DNA of 8,659 nucleotides from Planctomycetaceae bacterium (GTDB lineage: Bacteria > Planctomycetota > Planctomycetia > Pirellulales > Pirellulaceae): positions 1 through 8,659 of the forward strand of contig SLEY01000630.1 of assembly GCA_007124535.1 (NCBI GenBank). The letters run 5' to 3'. The notes under the pieces were generated by a model that saw only the letters and a program-made list of their open reading frames with translations, was not told the DNA's origin and ran no database searches. A program made the translations under genes and the position numbers. Below are positions 6,185 through 8,659 of the stretch, piece after piece. Position 1 is the first letter of the stretch; the number at the start of each line of letters is the position of its first letter.

Positions 6185-7075
6185 ATGAAGCAACCGGCCA
6201 ATTTGAAGGCGGTCCGCGGCCATAGCGAGCGGTCGGTTCTGATCGTGGGGGACATCACCCACCGCGATTTCGCTCCCGCCCTGGGCTGGTTGCAGCACCA
6301 CGCCCGGGTCGCTTGGGCCCCCGGGATCACCGCCGCCTGCGACCGGCTGGAAACGCGAACCCCGCCCCAGGTGCTGTTGCTGGCCCAAGCGCGCCCGGGC
6401 CGTTTTTCCCGGGATCAGATCGAGCAACTGCATGCCCGGGCGCCGCTGGCACGGTTGGTCGTGCTGCTGGGCAGTTGGTGCGAGGGCGAAACGCGGACCG
6501 GACACCCTTGGCCCGGCGTCCCACGCATCTTCTGGCACCAGTGGCAATGCCGCTTGGCCGTCGAACTGGCCGCCAGCCAGACCGGTTGGAGCACCTGGCA
6601 ACTGCCGCGAACCGCCTCGGCCAGCGACGTGCTGGAAGAAACGACCACCGCCCCTTGGCCGCACGGGCAAGGTCTGGTGGTCATTCATGCCCGGCAATGG
6701 GTGGACTTCGAAGGCTTAAGCGACGCCTGTCGCGCCGGTGGCTACGCCACGCTCTGGCAACCGCCGAACCGCCCCGCCTTCTGCTCCGGAGCGAGGGCCG
6801 TCCTGTTCAACGGCCGGGGAGGCGATCCCGACGAAGCCGACTCGGTGGCCGAACTGGTCACCGCCTATCGACCGGCCCCCGTGATCCCCTTGCTGGATTT
6901 TCTGCGTTACGACGATTCTCAACGGATGGGGCGAGCGGGCGCATCCACCCCGCTGGCAAAACCCTTTCTGGTTCGCGACCTGCTGTGGACACTGCAGCAG
7001 AGCATCCACCACCCACGGGGTGCGGGTGGTGAATGCACGGGACCGCAGCCGCGCCAAGCGTCCGGTTCCGCCTAG
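6185..7075 (+). CDS. Unrecognised protein, probably two degenerate receiver-like domains
   Basis: A 296-residue soluble protein without signal peptide or membrane helix. I infer two response-regulator-like folds. The first spans about 17-130: strand SVLIVGD, later PQVLLLAQ and ARLVVLLGSW. The second spans about 163-275: GLVVIHA, ARAVLFNG, APVIPLLDFLRYDDSQR, then a 'KPF..DLL' end (Lys259, Pro260) like the conserved receiver Lys-Pro. Phosphoacceptor Asp residues seem absent: Ala67 and Asn209 occupy the ends of the third strands. It would therefore bind partners rather than carry phosphate. No output domain is visible. The start at 6185 has GGGGAG five bases upstream; a TTG at 6143 overlapping the EIIA stop would add 14 residues. 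The tail (276-296) is rich in Gly, Pro, Arg and Ser. The stop overlaps the convergent lipoprotein stop. Function is unknown; cotranscription with the HTH-EIIA gene suggests a shared regulatory role. Confidence 0.72.
   Translation: MKQPANLKAVRGHSERSVLIVGDITHRDFAPALGWLQHHARVAWAPGITAACDRLETRTPPQVLLLAQARPGRFSRDQIEQLHARAPLARLVVLLGSWCEGETRTGHPWPGVPRIFWHQWQCRLAVELAASQTGWSTWQLPRTASASDVLEETTTAPWPHGQGLVVIHARQWVDFEGLSDACRAGGYATLWQPPNRPAFCSGARAVLFNGRGGDPDEADSVAELVTAYRPAPVIPLLDFLRYDDSQRMGRAGASTPLAKPFLVRDLLWTLQQSIHHPRGAGGECTGPQPRQASGSA
7002..7036. other. Stem-loop inside the 3' end of the pseudo-receiver gene
   Basis: GCAT-C-CACCACCC (7002-7014) pairs with GGGTGGTG-A-ATGC (7024-7036): eight pairs, one C-A mismatch, then four pairs, around a nine-base loop. 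It lies 36 bases before the shared CTAG stop. Because the convergent genes leave no gap, this could help end transcription from either side, but it has no T run on either strand. Confidence 0.3.
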
Positions 7076-7467
7076 TCGTCTTCCTCGGGCTCCATATCCT
7101 CCACGTCGACGTCACCCGGCAACTGCTCCGCCAGCGCCCAGAGTTCGTCCAAACGTTCTTCCAGCTCCTCCGGGCGACCGTCCACCTCCTGCGCATCCTC
7201 ATAGATCTCGGTCGCCAAGGCGCGAATCTCTTGATAAAGACCCATGTGCGCTCCCGTGGGCTGAGCCCCCAGGTTCTCCAGCATATCGACCAGGTTGAAC
7301 AGAGCATCGGCCGGTTCGTCGGATACCCGAGCTTCCGCCACGCTGTGCGCGGTCACCTCCTTGACGTCAAAGGCAAACATATCCGGGTCGCGGGAATGGT
7401 CCACCACGGGCCCTTCCGCGCAACCGATCCAGGCAAGTGCTGCCAGGCAAAGCATCCATCGACTCAT
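7072..7467 (-). CDS. Small acidic putative lipoprotein
   Basis: A 131-residue protein of unknown function. The N-terminus MSRWMLCLAALAWIGC looks like a lipoprotein signal: one Arg, a short hydrophobic core and Gly-Cys at 15-16, which would make Cys16 the lipidated residue. The lipobox is imperfect because Trp sits at -3. The mature part has a predicted helical region (about 52-113: ALFNLVDMLENLGAQ, EELEERLDELWALAEQL) and ends in a run of Asp and Glu (DVEDMEPEEDD). The start at 7467 is supported by GAGG seven bases upstream. The gene follows the DUF1559 gene by 49 bases on the same strand. A DUF1559 protein followed by a small lipoprotein is, to my knowledge, a common planctomycete arrangement, suggesting joint action at the cell surface or periplasm. 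Its stop codon shares four bases with that of the convergent gene. Confidence 0.75.
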   Translation of the reverse strand: MSRWMLCLAALAWIGCAEGPVVDHSRDPDMFAFDVKEVTAHSVAEARVSDEPADALFNLVDMLENLGAQPTGAHMGLYQEIRALATEIYEDAQEVDGRPEELEERLDELWALAEQLPGDVDVEDMEPEEDD

Positions 7468-7516
7468 ACCAGTTCCTCGTTTTCTATTTGTGGGGGACGT
7501 GTCCCGGGTCTGAAAA

Positions 7517-8623
7517 CTACAACGATACGCATCGCATCTCCGAGTTGCGGATGCGGCTGTCCAATTCTCCCTCGGCTCCCTTGGCCAACATCAGCAGCCA
7601 TTCGGCCAGGGAAATGTCCTCGTTGATGAAGTGCACGGAGCCGTCCACCATCGTCACGTGGACGCCACCGGGGTGCCGGCTGCGGGAGGCGTTGCCCCCG
7701 CGGGAACTGTCGCTGCCGCTGCAGCGCAGCTGCCGGTCCGGGCTGCGCGGACTGCTGCAACGCCCGGGGCGGTCGCGGCAGTCGTTGTTCAACGCATTCA
7801 CATTGGGGGTGAACAGGTAGCGGAGATCCGTCCGCGCGCCCCCACTGATGAACGTGCCCGTCGCATACGCCCAAGCCCCCCGCGTGTCGCGCTCGCGATC
7901 CGCCCGAATGATCTCGGCCAGCAGCACGACGTTCGAGGTGCCATCGCGGACGGCCGCAAAATTGCAGCCATTGGCATATCCGCGAGGATAATTGAAACTG
8001 AAGGGGGCGCGAATCCCGGCCGTCGCATTATTGCCCCAAGAAAAAGCGTTCCCCGCGCTGGCATTGACCGCCACGTTGACCCGCGGCATCCCCGGCTCCG
8101 AACTGGACGACAGCTTGCAGGGTTCTTTCAAGCCGCCGTCACTGGGACACACCAGATTCGGCAACGGTGTCTGTAAAGCTTCCCACATGGTCGGCTGAGC
8201 AGAACGTGTGTCCCGAATCCGATACCATGCCCCATAACTTGGCATCTCCAAAACGCCGGCCCAATAGAGATCCGACAATCCCTGCTGCTCCAAAAACGGC
8301 AGCGTCGACACCAACCAGGAATGGGCGTTGCTCGAGCTGTTCGGCCCGAAACTGCCATTGTTGTCATCATCGCCGCGCTGGCGGTTCCACCGCGTTCCCG
8401 GGGGGGGCAAAGCCTTGAATGTGTCGTGATAGTTGTGCAGCGCCAGGGCGGTCTGCTTGAAATTGTTCGCACACTGACCCCGCCGCGCCGCTTCACGAGC
8501 CGCCTGAATGGCCGGCAAAAGCAGCGCAACCAGAATCCCGATGATCGCGATCACCACCAAGAGTTCGACCAGCGTGAACCCCTTCCCGGGCGTCACGAAC
8601 GGATGAGAAAACCCTCGTTTCAC
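7517..8623 (-). CDS. DUF1559 prepilin-like protein (type IV pseudopilin N-terminus)
   Basis: A 368-residue member of the large DUF1559 family that is greatly expanded in Planctomycetes. The leader ends in PGKG and is followed by FTLVELLVVIAIIGILVALL (16-35). Prepilin peptidase would cut after Gly15 and methylate Phe16; Glu20 is the conserved Glu5 of mature pilins. This hydrophobic helix also anchors the protein. The family features AIQAAREAARR..C.NN.KQ.ALALHNYHD (38-67), LVCPSD (157-162) and RDGTSNVVLLAE (226-237) follow. The C-terminal signature is HPGGVHVTMVDGSVHFINED (317-336). A Cys/Arg/Ser-rich stretch (281-316) precedes that signature. The start is the GTG at 8623, seven bases after TAAGGAG; a GTG at 8647 is less likely. 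The molecular role of the family is unknown; the pseudopilin leader implies export and assembly through type II secretion or type IV pilus-like machinery. It is followed by the lipoprotein gene. Confidence 0.92.
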   Translation of the reverse strand: MKRGFSHPFVTPGKGFTLVELLVVIAIIGILVALLLPAIQAAREAARRGQCANNFKQTALALHNYHDTFKALPPPGTRWNRQRGDDDNNGSFGPNSSSNAHSWLVSTLPFLEQQGLSDLYWAGVLEMPSYGAWYRIRDTRSAQPTMWEALQTPLPNLVCPSDGGLKEPCKLSSSSEPGMPRVNVAVNASAGNAFSWGNNATAGIRAPFSFNYPRGYANGCNFAAVRDGTSNVVLLAEIIRADRERDTRGAWAYATGTFISGGARTDLRYLFTPNVNALNNDCRDRPGRCSSPRSPDRQLRCSGSDSSRGGNASRSRHPGGVHVTMVDGSVHFINEDISLAEWLLMLAKGAEGELDSRIRNSEMRCVSL

Positions 8624-8630
8624 GGTTTGG

Positions 8631-8637
8631 CTCCTTA
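8631..8637 (-). promoter_or_regulatory. Shine-Dalgarno selecting the GTG start of the DUF1559 gene
   Basis: TAAGGAG on the - strand, seven bases before GTG at 8623. It decides for this start over the in-frame GTG at 8647, which has too little sequence upstream in the window to judge. The promoter must lie beyond the right edge. Confidence 0.75.
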
Positions 8638-8659
8638 CGAGTTGCACCAGAAAAGTAGA

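Noticed and set aside
4165..6330. 721-codon open frame on the - strand across rnd, the divergent gap and the HTH-EIIA gene
   Set aside because: It crosses two well-supported genes in other frames, is dominated by Arg, Pro and Gly, and shows no family motif. Long empty frames are expected at this GC content.
7490..7510. GGGAC-GT-GTCCC inverted repeat between the DUF1559 and lipoprotein genes
   Set aside because: The loop is only two bases unless the stem is cut to four pairs, and there is no T run, so I do not call a terminator.
7020..7626. + strand frames over the lipoprotein and the end of the DUF1559 gene
   Set aside because: They are antisense shadows with no motif; the - strand frames have ribosome binding sites, a signal peptide and the DUF1559 signature.

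Overview
The window looks like high-GC chromosomal DNA from a planctomycete, probably of the Pirellulales type. The strongest lineage marker is a DUF1559 pseudopilin-like protein: it has a GFTLVELLVVIAIIG methylation motif and a C-terminal HPGG..DGSV signature. An HTH-PTS EIIA fusion and a MurB followed by a divergent FtsQ-like protein fit the same lineage. No rRNA, tRNA, CRISPR array, insertion sequence or integration site was seen. Genes are densely packed and the longest non-coding gap is about 180 bases.

Left part, + strand (3-1947): the C-terminal end of an unrecognised protein that begins outside the window, then a sugar-1-phosphate nucleotidyltransferase with a C-terminal left-handed beta-helix. 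A 150-base convergent gap separates them from the next block.

Central block, - strand (5261 down to 2098): a probable transcription unit of an RNase D-like exonuclease, MurB, and a single-pass FtsQ/DivIB-like protein. The MurB-FtsQ order recalls a remnant of the division and cell-wall (dcw) cluster. The MurB seems to lack two catalytic residues of the family, and the RNase D has Glu where the Exo II motif normally has Asp.

Right-centre block, + strand (5445-7075): diverging from the RNase D gene across a short promoter region is a protein joining an excisionase/MerR-like helix-turn-helix to a PTS EIIA domain. It is followed by a protein that I read as two degenerate receiver domains. A perfect GC hairpin between these two genes covers the ribosome binding site of the second. 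This pair is the best candidate in the window for an under-described regulatory system.

Right end, - strand (8623 down to 7072): the DUF1559 pseudopilin-like protein, followed by a small acidic lipoprotein. The lipoprotein stop codon shares a CTAG with the stop codon of the convergent pseudo-receiver gene.

Most of the window is ordinary housekeeping and clade-typical DNA. Family assignments come from motifs read by eye; no database search was possible.
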